DNA of 64,000 nt from Burkholderiales bacterium. Its GTDB lineage: Bacteria > Pseudomonadota > Gammaproteobacteria > Burkholderiales > Burkholderiaceae_C. The stretch lies in assembly GCA_017307855.1 (NCBI GenBank), contig JAFKGD010000008.1:62001-126000 (forward strand), in the 5' to 3' direction. Both the position numbers and the translations under genes were made by a program. Below the pieces are notes generated by a model. That model was not told where the DNA came from. It ran no database searches and worked only from the letters and a program-made list of their open reading frames with translations. This document shows, piece after piece, positions 1 through 9,199 of the stretch (position 1 is the stretch's first letter; each line of letters begins with the position of its first letter).

Positions 1-618
<618 letters not shown>

Positions 619-621
619 GGC

Positions 622-709
622 TCCCCCCCATGGCGGCCTGCGGCCGCCTCCCCCTCAAGGGGGCGCAACCAGCGGCCCGGCGGAGCCGGTTCCGCGGTTG
701 CTCTGGCCT
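622..709. repeat. dispersed hairpin repeat, copy 1 (pyrG/coaBC gap)
   Basis: This copy contains CCCCCTCAAGGGGG (650-663), then GCGGCCCGGCGGAGCCGGTTCC, which forms a second GC-rich hairpin, and ends near CTCTGGCC. Nearly identical sequence recurs at 28,638-28,721, and a diverged version at 49,521-49,607. It fills most of the gap between the divergent pyrG and coaBC genes. Confidence 0.8.
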
Positions 710-761
710 TGGAGCGTGGCTCGCGCAGGCGGCGCCCCCCGGGCTCGGGGGATGGTTCACT

Positions 762-767
762 TACCAT
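762..767 (+). promoter_or_regulatory. weak candidate -10 box just upstream of coaBC
   Basis: TACCAT ends 7 bases before the coaBC ATG at 775. If used, transcription would start at or next to the start codon, giving a leaderless or nearly leaderless message. No clear Shine-Dalgarno sequence lies before this ATG, which fits. Evidence is only positional. Confidence 0.3.
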
Positions 768-774
768 TGCGGCC

Positions 775-2004
775 ATGAACGACCTCGCCGGCAAACACAT
801 CCTCCTGGGCCTGACGGGCGGCGTCGCCTGCTACAAGGCGGCCGAGCTCTGCCGTGCCTTCGTCAAGGAGGGTGCCACGGTGCAGGTGGTGATGACCGAG
901 GCGGCCTGCCAGTTCATCACGCCGGTGACGATGCAGGCGCTGTCGGGCCGGCCGGTGTACGTGTCGCAGTGGGACGCGCGCGAGCCCAACAACATGCCGC
1001 ACATCAACCTCACGCGCGGGGCCGATGCCATCGTGCTGGCGCCATGCAGTGCCGACTTCATCGCACGGCTCGTGCAGGGCCGGTCCGACGAGCTGCTGAG
1101 CCTGCTGTGCCTGGCCCGCCCCATGGGCAGCGTGCCGCTGCTGGTGGCGCCCGCCATGAACCGCGAGATGTGGGCCCACCCGGCCACACAGCGCAACCTC
1201 GCGCAACTGGCGGCCGACGGAGCCACCGTGCTGGGCGTGGGCAGCGGCTTCCAGGCCTGCGGCGAGACGGGTGACGGACGCATGCTGGAGCCCGACCAGT
1301 TGCTGCACGACGTGATCGCGCAGTTCCAGCCCAGGTCGCTCGGTGGACAGCGTGTGCTGGTCACGGCCGGTCCCACCTTCGAGGCGATCGATCCCATCAG
1401 AGGCATCACCAACCATTCGTCCGGCAAGATGGGTTTCGCCATCGCGCGTGCTGCGCATGAGGCCGGTGCCGAGGTCACGCTGGTGGCGGGCCCGGTATCG
1501 CTGCCCACGCCGCGCGGCGTGAAGCGGGTCGATGTGCAGTCGGCGCGCGACATGCTGGCGGCCTGCACGCGGCTGGCCGAAGGCGCCGACGTGTTCGTGG
1601 CCACGGCAGCCGTTGCCGACTGGCGGCCCGCCACGGCCAGCGAGCAGAAGATCAAGAAGGACGGCAGCGGCCAGGCGCCGGTGATCGCCTTCGCCGAAAA
1701 CCCCGACATCCTCGCCACGCTGGCGCAGGGCGAGCGCGCGAAGTCCGGCGATCTGTTCTGTGTGGGCTTCGCGGCCGAAAGCCACGACCTCGCCAACCAT
1801 GCGCGTGCCAAGCGCGAACGCAAGGGCATCCCGCTGCTGGTGGGCAACATCGGCCCGCTGGCGTTCGGGCAGGACGACAACGCCCTGCTGCTGGTCGATG
1901 CCCACGGCGAGCGCGAGTTGCCGCGCGCGCCCAAGCTCGATCTCGCGCGCCAGCTGGTGCGCGAGATTGCCCATCGATTGCCCCGGAATGGCAGTACCTC
2001 ATGA
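775..2004 (+). CDS. coaBC: Bifunctional phosphopantothenoylcysteine decarboxylase / phosphopantothenate-cysteine ligase
   Basis: This makes 4'-phosphopantetheine for coenzyme A in two steps: CoaB joins cysteine to phosphopantothenate and CoaC decarboxylates the product using FMN. In the 409-residue protein, the CoaC half (1 to about 180) shows the flavin motif LTGGVACYK, catalytic His76 in PHINL, PAMN at 126-129 and Cys162 in ACGETGDGRM. The CoaB half shows GPTFEAIDPIRGITNHSSGKMG and KIKKDG. The ATG at 775 gives the normal N-terminus MNDLAGKHILLGLTGG; the frame stays open upstream but reads through the repeat. The stop overlaps the next gene by ATGA, indicating translational coupling. Confidence 0.96.
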   Translation: MNDLAGKHILLGLTGGVACYKAAELCRAFVKEGATVQVVMTEAACQFITPVTMQALSGRPVYVSQWDAREPNNMPHINLTRGADAIVLAPCSADFIARLVQGRSDELLSLLCLARPMGSVPLLVAPAMNREMWAHPATQRNLAQLAADGATVLGVGSGFQACGETGDGRMLEPDQLLHDVIAQFQPRSLGGQRVLVTAGPTFEAIDPIRGITNHSSGKMGFAIARAAHEAGAEVTLVAGPVSLPTPRGVKRVDVQSARDMLAACTRLAEGADVFVATAAVADWRPATASEQKIKKDGSGQAPVIAFAENPDILATLAQGERAKSGDLFCVGFAAESHDLANHARAKRERKGIPLLVGNIGPLAFGQDDNALLLVDAHGERELPRAPKLDLARQLVREIAHRLPRNGSTS

Positions 2005-2312
2005 ACCACAACTGGGATACGCCGCCGGACGGCGACTTCGTTCGTTACGTCGAACAACTCACCGCCCGCCAGGCCGGTGCCAACGATATCGGCCGCGTGC
2101 GCGCCGAGGCCGCCGCCGCACGCGCGCGGTCCGCTGCGGTCGCGCGAAGGCCCGGTACACCGGCGCCGGCTCTCCCCGCAGCGCGTGCGCCGTCCGGTCA
2201 TCCGTCCAGCCGTCCTGCGGCACCGCCGGGGCCGCCCGATCTCTCGACCATCTTCAAACACCTGTTCGGCCAGTTGGCCGACGAGGTGAAGAAGGCCCAG
2301 CAAAAGCGCTGA
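2001..2312 (+). CDS. Conserved small hypothetical protein, Ala/Pro-rich
   Basis: This 103-residue protein starts inside the coaBC stop codon (ATGA overlap) and is followed 84 bases later by dut. The N-terminus (about 1-40) is hydrophilic, the middle (about 40-78) is low-complexity Ala/Pro/Arg, and the C-terminus DLSTIFKHLFGQLADEVKKA looks like an amphipathic helix. There is no signal peptide, membrane segment or catalytic motif. The tight coupling between two nucleotide/cofactor genes supports a real gene, but gives no function. Confidence 0.75.
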   Translation: MNHNWDTPPDGDFVRYVEQLTARQAGANDIGRVRAEAAAARARSAAVARRPGTPAPALPAARAPSGHPSSRPAAPPGPPDLSTIFKHLFGQLADEVKKAQQKR

Positions 2313-2396
2313 CCGCCGCCGGCCAACCCGTGCCGCACACGCGGCCTGCCGCCGCTGCCACGCCTATCCGACCTTCCAACGTTTTCTGCAATCACC

Positions 2397-2843
2397 ATGG
2401 ACATCGACGTCAAGATCATCGACGCCCGCATGCAAGACCAGCTGCCGGCCTACGCCACGACCGGCAGTGCCGGACTGGACCTGCGCGCCTGCCTGGACGC
2501 ACCCCTCACACTGGCGCCCAATGCCTGGCAGCTCGTGCCCACGGGCATCGCGATCTGGCTGCGCGATCCGGGCTATGCGGCGCTGATCCTGCCGCGCTCG
2601 GGCCTGGGCCACAAGCACGGCATCGTGCTGGGCAATCTGGTGGGGCTGATCGACAGCGACTACCAGGGACAGTTGATGGTGAGCGCCTGGAACCGCAGCA
2701 GCGCCGCCTTCACCATCGAGCCGATGGAGCGCATCGCGCAACTGGTGATCGTGCCTGTGATGCAGGCGAGCTTTCGTGTGGTGGACGAATTTCCGCCCAC
2801 GCAGCGCGGTGAGGGCGGCTACGGTTCGACCGGCAAGGGTTGA
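2397..2843 (+). CDS. dut: dUTP pyrophosphatase
   Basis: This enzyme hydrolyses dUTP to dUMP and pyrophosphate, keeping uracil out of DNA and feeding dTMP synthesis. The 148 residues match the usual length of the trimeric enzyme. The family motifs appear in order: SAGLDLRAC (motif 1), [10 protein letters not shown] (2), [11 protein letters not shown] (3), ERIAQLVI (4) and the C-terminal GYGSTGKG loop that closes over the nucleotide (5). It is the last gene of the coaBC group. Confidence 0.97.
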   Translation: MDIDVKIIDARMQDQLPAYATTGSAGLDLRACLDAPLTLAPNAWQLVPTGIAIWLRDPGYAALILPRSGLGHKHGIVLGNLVGLIDSDYQGQLMVSAWNRSSAAFTIEPMERIAQLVIVPVMQASFRVVDEFPPTQRGEGGYGSTGKG

Positions 2844-3013
2844 TCGAAACGGCCGGGTACGCAGGGAACCGTCGGATTGTCGGCCGACTCCTACGCGGTA
2901 CATCGCCCGGCTCGCACAGCGCGGCGCGCCACACCCTGATCGGTACGGCGCGCGGGCGGTTCTTTAATCGGTGCATGGGCGCTCCACGCCATGCTTTTCA
3001 AGGAGAGACCGAT

Positions 3014-3508
3014 ATGCGCAATTCTTCCCGCACCCTCAAGATCGCCGGCGCCGTCATGGCCGCCGCGGCACTTGCCGCCTGTGGCACCACGTCGACTTAC
3101 GAGCCGGCACCTGTCGTCACCTCTCAGCCGTATCCGCCGGCGTACCCGCCGGTCGCCTCCGCCAGCTACGTCGAGTTCGGCCGCGTGTCCGCCGTGGAGG
3201 TGGTGCGCGCCGAGTCCCAAGCCCGTCCGTCGGGTGCCGGCGCCATCATCGGCGGCATTGCCGGCGCGGTGGTGGGCAACCAGATCGGTGGCGGCACGGG
3301 CCGGGCGCTGGCCACGGTGGCTGGTGCTGCGGGCGGCGCAGCTGTCGGGAACCGTGTGGAGGGGAACCGCACCCAGGTCTCCGAGACTTACCGGGTGAGC
3401 ATCCGGGTGGACAACGGCACCCTGCGCGCGTACGACGTGCCCACGCCGGGCGACCTGCGTGTGGGCGACCGCGTGCGAATCCAGGACGGCCAGATCTCCC
3501 GTATCTGA
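3014..3508 (+). CDS. Glycine-zipper outer-membrane lipoprotein (SlyB-like / 17 kDa antigen type)
   Basis: This is a lipoprotein of 164 residues. The signal peptide ends in a lipobox ALAAC with Cys23 as the predicted lipidated residue. Residues about 75-115 form a glycine-zipper hairpin (GAIIGGIAGAVVGNQIGGG, then AGAAGGAAVGN), the feature of this family of two-segment membrane-embedded lipoproteins. The C-terminal part is a small beta-rich domain (VSIRVDNGTLRAYDV). AGGAGA about 8 bases upstream supports the ATG at 3014; the reading frame also stays open upstream of it. The exact role is unknown; members influence envelope integrity. Confidence 0.88.
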   Translation: MRNSSRTLKIAGAVMAAAALAACGTTSTYEPAPVVTSQPYPPAYPPVASASYVEFGRVSAVEVVRAESQARPSGAGAIIGGIAGAVVGNQIGGGTGRALATVAGAAGGAAVGNRVEGNRTQVSETYRVSIRVDNGTLRAYDVPTPGDLRVGDRVRIQDGQISRI

Positions 3509-3528
3509 CGCCTGAGCGCCGACGCGAC

Positions 3529-3563
3529 AGCGGCCTGCCACCTTGCGTGGCAGGCCGCTTTCT
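3529..3563. terminator. Rho-independent terminator between convergent genes
   Basis: AGCGGCCTGCCAC pairs perfectly with GTGGCAGGCCGCT (13-bp stem, 5-base loop) and is followed by TTCTC. It lies just after the lipoprotein gene and before the stop of the convergent isomerase gene, so it may act in both directions. The T tract is short. Confidence 0.75.
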
Positions 3564-3584
3564 CATGGGCCCTTAGCCCGCGTC

Positions 3585-4103
3585 TCAGTGCAGTTGCTGG
3601 CTGCCCGGGGCCATGGGCTGGATCCGGAAAAATCCCGTCCCGGCGCTGCCGCGGCCGATCTCTTCCTCCGTCGCCTCGCGCACGGCGCGTACATGCAGCG
3701 AAATGCGGATGGCGATGCCGGCGAGCGGATGGTTGCCGTCGAGTACCACATGCTCCGGATAGATGTCGGTGACGGTGTAGAGCCGGTCGGCCGGTGCCGT
3801 GGACTGGCTACCTGCAGGCAGCCCCTCGAACGTCATGCCTTCTTCCAGTTCCTTGGGAAACAGCGAGCGTGGCTCGAGGAAAACGAGCGACTCGTCGTAG
3901 TCGCCGAAACCCTGTTCGGGCTCGATGTGCAGGTCGACGCTTGCGCCGGCCTCGTGGCCCTGCAGCGCGTGCTCGATGACGGCCAGCAGGTCATCGCCGC
4001 CGAGCAGGAATTCGACCGGTTCTTCCAGCACATCGAGCTCCTCGCCGAGTGTGTCCTTGAGTGTCCAGGTGAGGGCCACGACGCATTGGGGTGTGATTTC
4101 CAT
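3585..4103 (-). CDS. FKBP-type peptidyl-prolyl cis-trans isomerase (SlyD/FkpB-like)
   Basis: Probable proline isomerase and chaperone of the cytoplasm. The 172-residue protein starts MEITPQCVVALTW and has the SlyD-like FKBP layout: a short N-terminal strand, an inserted flap domain after LHIEPEQGFGDYDE, and return strands ending LDGNHPLAG, the family signature before the last FKBP strand. The C-terminus lacks the His/Cys metal-binding tail of E. coli SlyD. The reading frame extends 15 codons further upstream, but MEITPQ matches the family start. It is divergent from roxA across only 53 bases. Confidence 0.88.
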   Translation of the reverse strand: MEITPQCVVALTWTLKDTLGEELDVLEEPVEFLLGGDDLLAVIEHALQGHEAGASVDLHIEPEQGFGDYDESLVFLEPRSLFPKELEEGMTFEGLPAGSQSTAPADRLYTVTDIYPEHVVLDGNHPLAGIAIRISLHVRAVREATEEEIGRGSAGTGFFRIQPMAPGSQQLH

Positions 4104-4156
4104 ACGAGAATTGTCGCAGTTCGGCTTTTCCTGCGCCGTGATGCGCATCTCCTCCC

Positions 4157-5275
4157 ATGAATGTGAATCGTCCCCTCGCCCTGCTGGGCGGCCTCTCTCC
4201 TGCCCGGTTCATGGAGCGTCACTGGCAACGCAAGCCACTGCTGGTGCGCCAAGCCCTGCCGGGTTTCACTGCCCCGCTCTCGCGCAGTGAGCTGTTCAAC
4301 CTGGCGGGCAGGGAAGAAGTCGAGTCGCGCTTGATCGCCCGTGATGCGCGGGGCGGCTGGTCGATGAAGCGGGGTCCGTTCGGCGAACGTGCGTTGCCCC
4401 CTGTCAAGCGCGCCGGCTGGACGCTGCTGGTGCAGGGCGTCGACCTGCACGACGACGGCATCCATGGGCTGCTGAACCAGTTCCGCTTTGTGCCCGATGC
4501 ACGGCTGGACGACCTCATGATCAGCTACGCCACCGATACCGGCGGCGTGGGTCCGCATTTCGACAGTTACGACGTGTTCCTGCTTCAGGCGCACGGCCGC
4601 CGCCGCTGGCGAATCGGCCGCCAGCGTGACCTGACACTGCAGGAAGGCCTGCCGCTCAAGGTTCTCAGCCACTTCGAGCCCGAGTACGAATGGGTGCTCG
4701 AGCCCGGCGACATGCTCTACCTGCCGCCGCGCTATGCGCACGATGGCGTGGCCGAGGGCGAGTGCATGACGTACTCCGTCGGCTTCCGGGCGCCGTCGCG
4801 CGACGAACTGGCCGCAGATCTGCTGTCGCGGCTGTCCGACGAGCCGGCGGACGAACCGGTGCTTTATCGCGATGCAGGGCAGCCGGCCGTCGCCGCGCCG
4901 GGTCGCATTCCGGCGGCCCTGGCCGACTTCGCGCGGCAGGCCATGCTGCGCGCGCTCGATGCGCCGGGCGCGGTCGAGCGTGCCCTCGGCGAACACCTTA
5001 CCGAGCCCAAGGAGGGTGTCTGGTTCGAACCGGCCGAGGCACCGCGCCAGCTGGACGCGATCGAGCTCGACCGGCGCACGCGCATGATGTACGACGGCCG
5101 GCATCTCTTCATCAATGGCGAGAGCTACCGCGCCGGCGGCGCCGACGCGCGCCTGATGCGCCAGCTGGCCGACGCGCGCCGGCTCGATGCCCAAGCCGTG
5201 CACGCGGCGAGCGCTGACGCCCAGGCGCTGCTGCGCGACTGGTGCGAGGCCGGATGGGCCAGGAGCACCCTATGA
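4157..5275 (+). CDS. roxA: 50S ribosomal protein L16 arginine 3-hydroxylase (JmjC-type cupin)
   Basis: An iron(II)/2-oxoglutarate-dependent oxygenase of the YcfD/RoxA group, which hydroxylates an arginine of ribosomal protein L16. In the 372-residue protein the iron ligands are visible as H134 and D136 in GPHFDSYDVF and H195 in PPRYAHDG, spaced as in E. coli YcfD. The C-terminal part (about 210-372) corresponds to the dimerisation and winged-helix regions. The stop overlaps the next gene by ATGA, so the two are probably co-translated. Confidence 0.92.
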   Translation: MNVNRPLALLGGLSPARFMERHWQRKPLLVRQALPGFTAPLSRSELFNLAGREEVESRLIARDARGGWSMKRGPFGERALPPVKRAGWTLLVQGVDLHDDGIHGLLNQFRFVPDARLDDLMISYATDTGGVGPHFDSYDVFLLQAHGRRRWRIGRQRDLTLQEGLPLKVLSHFEPEYEWVLEPGDMLYLPPRYAHDGVAEGECMTYSVGFRAPSRDELAADLLSRLSDEPADEPVLYRDAGQPAVAAPGRIPAALADFARQAMLRALDAPGAVERALGEHLTEPKEGVWFEPAEAPRQLDAIELDRRTRMMYDGRHLFINGESYRAGGADARLMRQLADARRLDAQAVHAASADAQALLRDWCEAGWARSTL

Positions 5276-5820
5276 TCGACCACGCTGATCCGCCTGCCGA
5301 GGGAACGGCTCCTGCGGCATCGCCTGCCGGGTCAGCGCATCCTGCGTGGGAGGGCCGCTTCAACGGCCGCGAGGACTTCCGCGCGCTCGTGCGGCAAGCC
5401 CTTGTGCAGGCTGCATCGCAAGGCTGGCAGCGTCTGGTCCTCTGCGATGCCAGTTTCGCCGACTGGCCGCTGGGAGAGCGGGCCGTGGCCGAATCGCTGC
5501 AGGCATGGTCGCGCACGGGCCGCAGCTTCGTCATGCTGGCGCGCAATTACGACGCCGTGGTCCGTGACCATGCGCGCTTCGTGACCTGGCGCCGTCAATG
5601 GAGCCACATCATTGATTGCCGCGCGTGCAGCTTCGCCGATCCCCTGGAACTGCCCAGTGCCATCCTGGGCGGCAACTGGGCCCTGCGGCGGCTCGATCCC
5701 GTGCGCAGCGCGGGTGTCGCGGGTACCGATGCGGCACCGCGCCTCACGCTGCGCGAGGAACTGGACGAATGGTTGCGCCGCAGCTCGCCGGCCTTTCCGT
5801 CGACGACGCTGGGGTTGTGA
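5272..5820 (+). CDS. Conserved hypothetical protein coupled to roxA
   Basis: 182 residues, starting MIDHADPPAEG in the roxA stop codon (ATGA). After a low-complexity Ala/Pro start (about 1-25) there is a compact alpha/beta region (RFNGREDFRALVRQAL, WQRLVLCDASFADWPL) with aromatic residues near the end (WRRQWSHIIDCRACSF). It has no signal peptide or membrane segment. It resembles a betaproteobacterial family of unknown function that I associate with roxA neighbourhoods, possibly the one called DUF7931, from memory. No role is assigned. Confidence 0.8.
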   Translation: MIDHADPPAEGTAPAASPAGSAHPAWEGRFNGREDFRALVRQALVQAASQGWQRLVLCDASFADWPLGERAVAESLQAWSRTGRSFVMLARNYDAVVRDHARFVTWRRQWSHIIDCRACSFADPLELPSAILGGNWALRRLDPVRSAGVAGTDAAPRLTLREELDEWLRRSSPAFPSTTLGL

Positions 5821-5881
5821 GCATTGGTAAGTTGCGTCGTCCAATTGGGTGAAACGACTTCGGTCAGTCACCCCGCCTTCC

Positions 5882-5887
5882 TATAAT
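5882..5887 (+). promoter_or_regulatory. candidate -10 box for the small lipoprotein gene
   Basis: A perfect TATAAT 95 bases upstream of the ATG at 5983, in an otherwise GC-rich 162-base gap. The -35 region is poor (TTCGGT-like at about 5859). The predicted leader would be about 90 bases with GAGGAA before the ATG. Confidence 0.5.
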
Positions 5888-5982
5888 TTTCGAAGGCACC
5901 CCCGCAGGTGCCCGACCCGCGCCGGCAAGCATCCCGTGCCCGGGCCCACAACTAGGTTCGCGTCATCCTGAGGAACACCGAA

Positions 5983-6228
5983 ATGAAGAAATCGCTCGTA
6001 CTGGCAACGCTGGTTGCCGCCGCCGCTCTGGCCGCCTGTGGCAAGCAGGAGACTCCGCCCGCTCCGGCAACTACGCCGGCTGTCGAAGCCCCTGTGCCGG
6101 CGGCCGCCCCCATGCCGACTGAACCGGCGTCGGCGCCTGCCGATGCCGCTTCTGCCCCGATGCCGGCCGACGCAGCGTCCGCTCCGGCGATGCCGATGCC
6201 TTCGACGACCGAAGCACCCAAGCAGTAA
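5983..6228 (+). CDS. Small Pro/Ala-rich lipoprotein
   Basis: 81 residues. The signal peptide MKKSLVLATLVAAAALAAC ends in a lipobox (Cys19). The mature part is almost all Pro, Ala, Ser and acidic residues, with an imperfect repeat (PADAASAPMPADAASAPAMP), so it is probably disordered and anchored to a membrane. GAGGAA lies 9 bases before the ATG, a perfect TATAAT lies upstream and a strong terminator lies downstream, so it is a monocistronic gene. Function unknown. Confidence 0.85.
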   Translation: MKKSLVLATLVAAAALAACGKQETPPAPATTPAVEAPVPAAAPMPTEPASAPADAASAPMPADAASAPAMPMPSTTEAPKQ

Positions 6229-6292
6229 CCGGCGAGACCGGCGGCGGGCTGCCACCCTGCGGGCTGGCGGCCACTGCATCTGCGTCGCGAAG

Positions 6293-6316
6293 AAGCCGCC
6301 ACCGGGCGGCTTTTTT
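6293..6316 (+). terminator. Rho-independent terminator after the small lipoprotein gene
   Basis: AAGCCGCC pairs with GGCGGCTT around an ACCG loop and is followed by a run of T. It lies between the lipoprotein gene and the convergent metallo-hydrolase gene. Confidence 0.85.
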
Positions 6317-6334
6317 GCGTCAATCGCTGTTCGT

Positions 6335-7111
6335 TCAGGCCTCCAGCCAGGCCGTCCCGGTGCCTGCGTCCGCCACGAGCACATCGGCCGCCGCGCAACC
6401 GAGCGCATCGGCCAGCGCCTGCGCCGCCAGTTCCGGCCGGTTGTTCTGCTGGCTCAGGTGAGCTGCGACCACATGGCACAGACCGTCGTGCCGCAACTGG
6501 CGAGCGATGTCGGCCGCTGAAGCATTCGACAAGTGTCCCCAGGGGCCGGCAACGCGGCGCTTGAGGAAAGGCGGATAGCTGGAAGCCTCCAGCAACGCCG
6601 GGTCATGGTTGCATTCGAGCAGCAGCGCATGGCAGCCGTCCAGCATGTCCAGCACGTGACGGGTGGCATGGCCCAGGTCGGTCAGCACGCCGAGGTGGCG
6701 CGCACCATCGCTGCAACGCAATTGCAGCGGCTCGCGGGCGTCGTGGGGCACCGTGAACGGCCGCACCTGCAGCGCGCCCAGGGCAGCAGTCTCGCCGTCC
6801 TGCACCAGACGCACCTCGACGCTGGCGTCCAGCCGGGCGATCGCATGGCGCGTGCCGTGGCTCATCCAGAGCGGAATGCCGCGGCGGCGAGCGAGTTCAG
6901 GCGCGCAGCCGATGTGATCGGCGTGCTCGTGCGTGATGAAGATGGCGTCGAGATCGGCGAGCTCGAGTCCCGCAGCGGCCAGGCGTGCCTCGAGCTGGCG
7001 CACACCCAGGCCGCAGTCGATCAGCAGCCGGGTGGTGGTGAGGCCGTCGCGCGCCTCGACCACGGTGGCGTTGCCCGTGCTGCCGCTGCCCAGGTTGCGA
7101 AAGCGCAGCAT
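6335..7111 (-). CDS. Metallo-beta-lactamase-fold hydrolase (YycJ/WalJ-like)
   Basis: 258 residues of the MBL fold. The metal-binding motif THEHADH is complete (about 59-65), with further His ligands in VPHD and AAHLSQQNN and an aspartate in VLTDLGH. The start MLRFRNLGSGSTGNATVVE is typical of the YycJ-like group, probably DNA- or nucleotide-acting nucleases. It is the last gene of the dapA-bamC group, 22 bases after bamC. Substrate uncertain. Confidence 0.88.
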   Translation of the reverse strand: MLRFRNLGSGSTGNATVVEARDGLTTTRLLIDCGLGVRQLEARLAAAGLELADLDAIFITHEHADHIGCAPELARRRGIPLWMSHGTRHAIARLDASVEVRLVQDGETAALGALQVRPFTVPHDAREPLQLRCSDGARHLGVLTDLGHATRHVLDMLDGCHALLLECNHDPALLEASSYPPFLKRRVAGPWGHLSNASAADIARQLRHDGLCHVVAAHLSQQNNRPELAAQALADALGCAAADVLVADAGTGTAWLEA

Positions 7112-7133
7112 GCGGCGCCGCGCCCCGCGCCGC

Positions 7134-8225
7134 TTACTTCAGCTCGTCCACCAGGACGCGGACGATGCGCTCGGCGTTGGGCGAACGATCGGGCGTGCCA
7201 GCGGCGTCGAGGACGGACACTGTCGTCGACGAGCCCTGGCTGCGCAGCGCGATGCGGTACTTGATGGGCGCGGGCTCGGCCTTGCTGGAACTGCCGAACG
7301 AGAAGATGCGGCCAAAGAATCCGGGCTGCTTGGTGTCCGGCACCGTGGGCTCGACGTAGCGCACGAAGTACAGGCCCTGGCTGCGGTCACGGTCTTCCAC
7401 CGTGAAGCCGGTGCGGTCGAGCGCCAGGCCCACGCGGCGCCAGGCGCGGTCGAAGTCGTCGTCGATCTGCACGGCGGGCAGGTTGTTCACGGTGGTCGCC
7501 CGCGCGGCAGCGCTGGTTGCGCCCGCGGCGACGATGGCGCGCGACTGTTCCTGCGTGACGCCCAGCTTGACGAGCAGGCGGCGAAGGAACTCGGCCTCAA
7601 GCTCGGGATCGACGGGGCGTGGTTGCCAGGTGGTGCGATCCTGTTGCGTGTTGCTGAACACCTCGATCATGCCGCGGTGACTGATGTAGATCTCTGTCTT
7701 GCCTGCGGGCGTGCGCTCAAGGCGGGTGCGGAACTTGTCGCGCTCGCTGGTGGAATACAGCGAATCCAAGGCCCGGCCAATCAGGTTGCGGATGGCGTCC
7801 TGCGGGATCTTGGCGCGGTTCTCGGCCCAGTCGGTTTCCATGATGCCGAGGTTGGCCTGATCGATCACCAGCAGGAAGCCGTTTTCCTGCCAGAAGTCGC
7901 GCACGTCGTCCCAGAGCTTTTCGGGAGCGCGGTCGACCACCAGCCAGCGCTGCGAGCCGGCGCGCTCCATGCGCACGTCGCCCAGCGTGCTGGCGGCTGC
8001 CGGCACGGCGGTGGTGACCTGGCCGACCTGGTAGCTGCTGGCGGTGACCGGGCGGCCCGGCACGACATACTGCGTGTCGCGCGAGAGCTGCGTGAGGTCG
8101 GGCGGCACGTCGAGCGAGGCCCCCTTGGTGGCGCTCTTGTAGTCGATCTTGTCCGATTCGAGCACCGAGCAGGCGCCCAGCGACAGGGCGAGGGCCAGCA
8201 GGCCGAGACGTTGGATCTTGTTCAC
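7134..8225 (-). CDS. bamC: Outer membrane protein assembly lipoprotein BamC
   Basis: Accessory lipoprotein of the BAM complex that inserts beta-barrel proteins into the outer membrane. The 363 residues have a signal peptide with lipobox LGAC (Cys19), a conserved unstructured start (DYKSATKGASLDVPPDLTQL) that in the family contacts BamD, and two helix-grip domains. The start is a GTG at 8223-8225 (NKIQRLGLLALALS), supported by AAGGGA 8 bases upstream; the open frame begins further upstream without a signal peptide. It follows dapA by 49 bases, the usual dapA-bamC arrangement. Confidence 0.92.
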   Translation of the reverse strand: MNKIQRLGLLALALSLGACSVLESDKIDYKSATKGASLDVPPDLTQLSRDTQYVVPGRPVTASSYQVGQVTTAVPAAASTLGDVRMERAGSQRWLVVDRAPEKLWDDVRDFWQENGFLLVIDQANLGIMETDWAENRAKIPQDAIRNLIGRALDSLYSTSERDKFRTRLERTPAGKTEIYISHRGMIEVFSNTQQDRTTWQPRPVDPELEAEFLRRLLVKLGVTQEQSRAIVAAGATSAAARATTVNNLPAVQIDDDFDRAWRRVGLALDRTGFTVEDRDRSQGLYFVRYVEPTVPDTKQPGFFGRIFSFGSSSKAEPAPIKYRIALRSQGSSTTVSVLDAAGTPDRSPNAERIVRVLVDELK

Positions 8226-8274
8226 GTTGGGAATCCCTTGAAAACCTGGAAGTGCGGGCGTTGCGCGCCCGCGT

Positions 8275-9159
8275 TCAGAGCAGTCCGCTGGCGCGCAAGG
8301 CAGCCTCGACGACGGGTTCATTGGCGGCCGACAGCGGCGTCATGGGCAGGCGCATGGCCGGGCCGCACAGGCCCATGCGCGCCATCGCCCACTTGACGGG
8401 AATCGGGTTGGCTTCGACGAACAGCTGCTTGTGCAGCGGCATCAGCTTGAACTGGATGTCCATGGCGCGACGCGTGTCGCCGGCCACGGCTGCCGCGCAC
8501 AGATCGTGCATGAGACGAGGCGCCACGTTGGCGGTGACGCTCACGTTGCCCTGGCCCCCGCACAGCATCAGCGCAACGGCGGTCGGATCGTCGCCGGAAT
8601 AGATCGCGAAGCCCTTGGGCGCTTCGCGGATCAGCCATTGCGCGCGCTCGATATTGCCCGTGGCTTCCTTGATGCCTACGATGCCGGGCACCTGTGCCAG
8701 GCGCAGCACGGTGTCGTGGGACATGTCGGCAACCGAACGGCCGGGCACGTTGTAGAGCACTGTCGGCAGATCGCCCACTGCCTCGGCGATGGCCTTGAAG
8801 TGCAGGTACTGGCCTTCCTGCGTGGGCTTGTTGTAGTAGGGCACGACCTGCAGCTGGCAGTCGGCGCCCACCTTCCTGGCGAAGCGGGCGAGTTCGATGG
8901 CCTCGGCCGTCGAGTTGGCGCCGCAGCCAGCCATCACGGGCACGCGGCCAGCGGCCTGCTCGACCGAGACGCGGATGATTTCCTGGTGTTCCTCGACGTT
9001 GACCGTGGGCGATTCGCCCGTGGTGCCGACCACGCCGATGCAGTCGGTGCCCTCGGCGATGTGCCAGTCGATCAGCTTGCGCAGCGTCGGGTAGTCCACG
9101 CTGCCGTCTTCGTGCATGGGCGTGACCAGGGCCACGATGCTGCCGGTGATGGGTGTCAT
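8275..9159 (-). CDS. dapA: 4-hydroxy-tetrahydrodipicolinate synthase
   Basis: Condenses pyruvate with aspartate semialdehyde, the first committed step of lysine and diaminopimelate synthesis. At 294 residues it has family length. Visible active-site features are [11 protein letters not shown] (about 42-52), Tyr136 in LYNVPGRS and the Schiff-base Lys164 in [10 protein letters not shown]. It is the first gene of dapA-bamC-hydrolase, read leftward, and lies 40 bases after the methyltransferase gene. Confidence 0.97.
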   Translation of the reverse strand: MTPITGSIVALVTPMHEDGSVDYPTLRKLIDWHIAEGTDCIGVVGTTGESPTVNVEEHQEIIRVSVEQAAGRVPVMAGCGANSTAEAIELARFARKVGADCQLQVVPYYNKPTQEGQYLHFKAIAEAVGDLPTVLYNVPGRSVADMSHDTVLRLAQVPGIVGIKEATGNIERAQWLIREAPKGFAIYSGDDPTAVALMLCGGQGNVSVTANVAPRLMHDLCAAAVAGDTRRAMDIQFKLMPLHKQLFVEANPIPVKWAMARMGLCGPAMRLPMTPLSAANEPVVEAALRASGLL

Positions 9160-9199
9160 GTCCGGATGGGGCCGTTCAGGAGGTAAACCGGCATTCTAC

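Noticed and set aside
757-2303. Long minus-strand frames opposite coaBC
   Set aside because: coaBC shows all catalytic residues; the opposite frames have no recognisable motifs.
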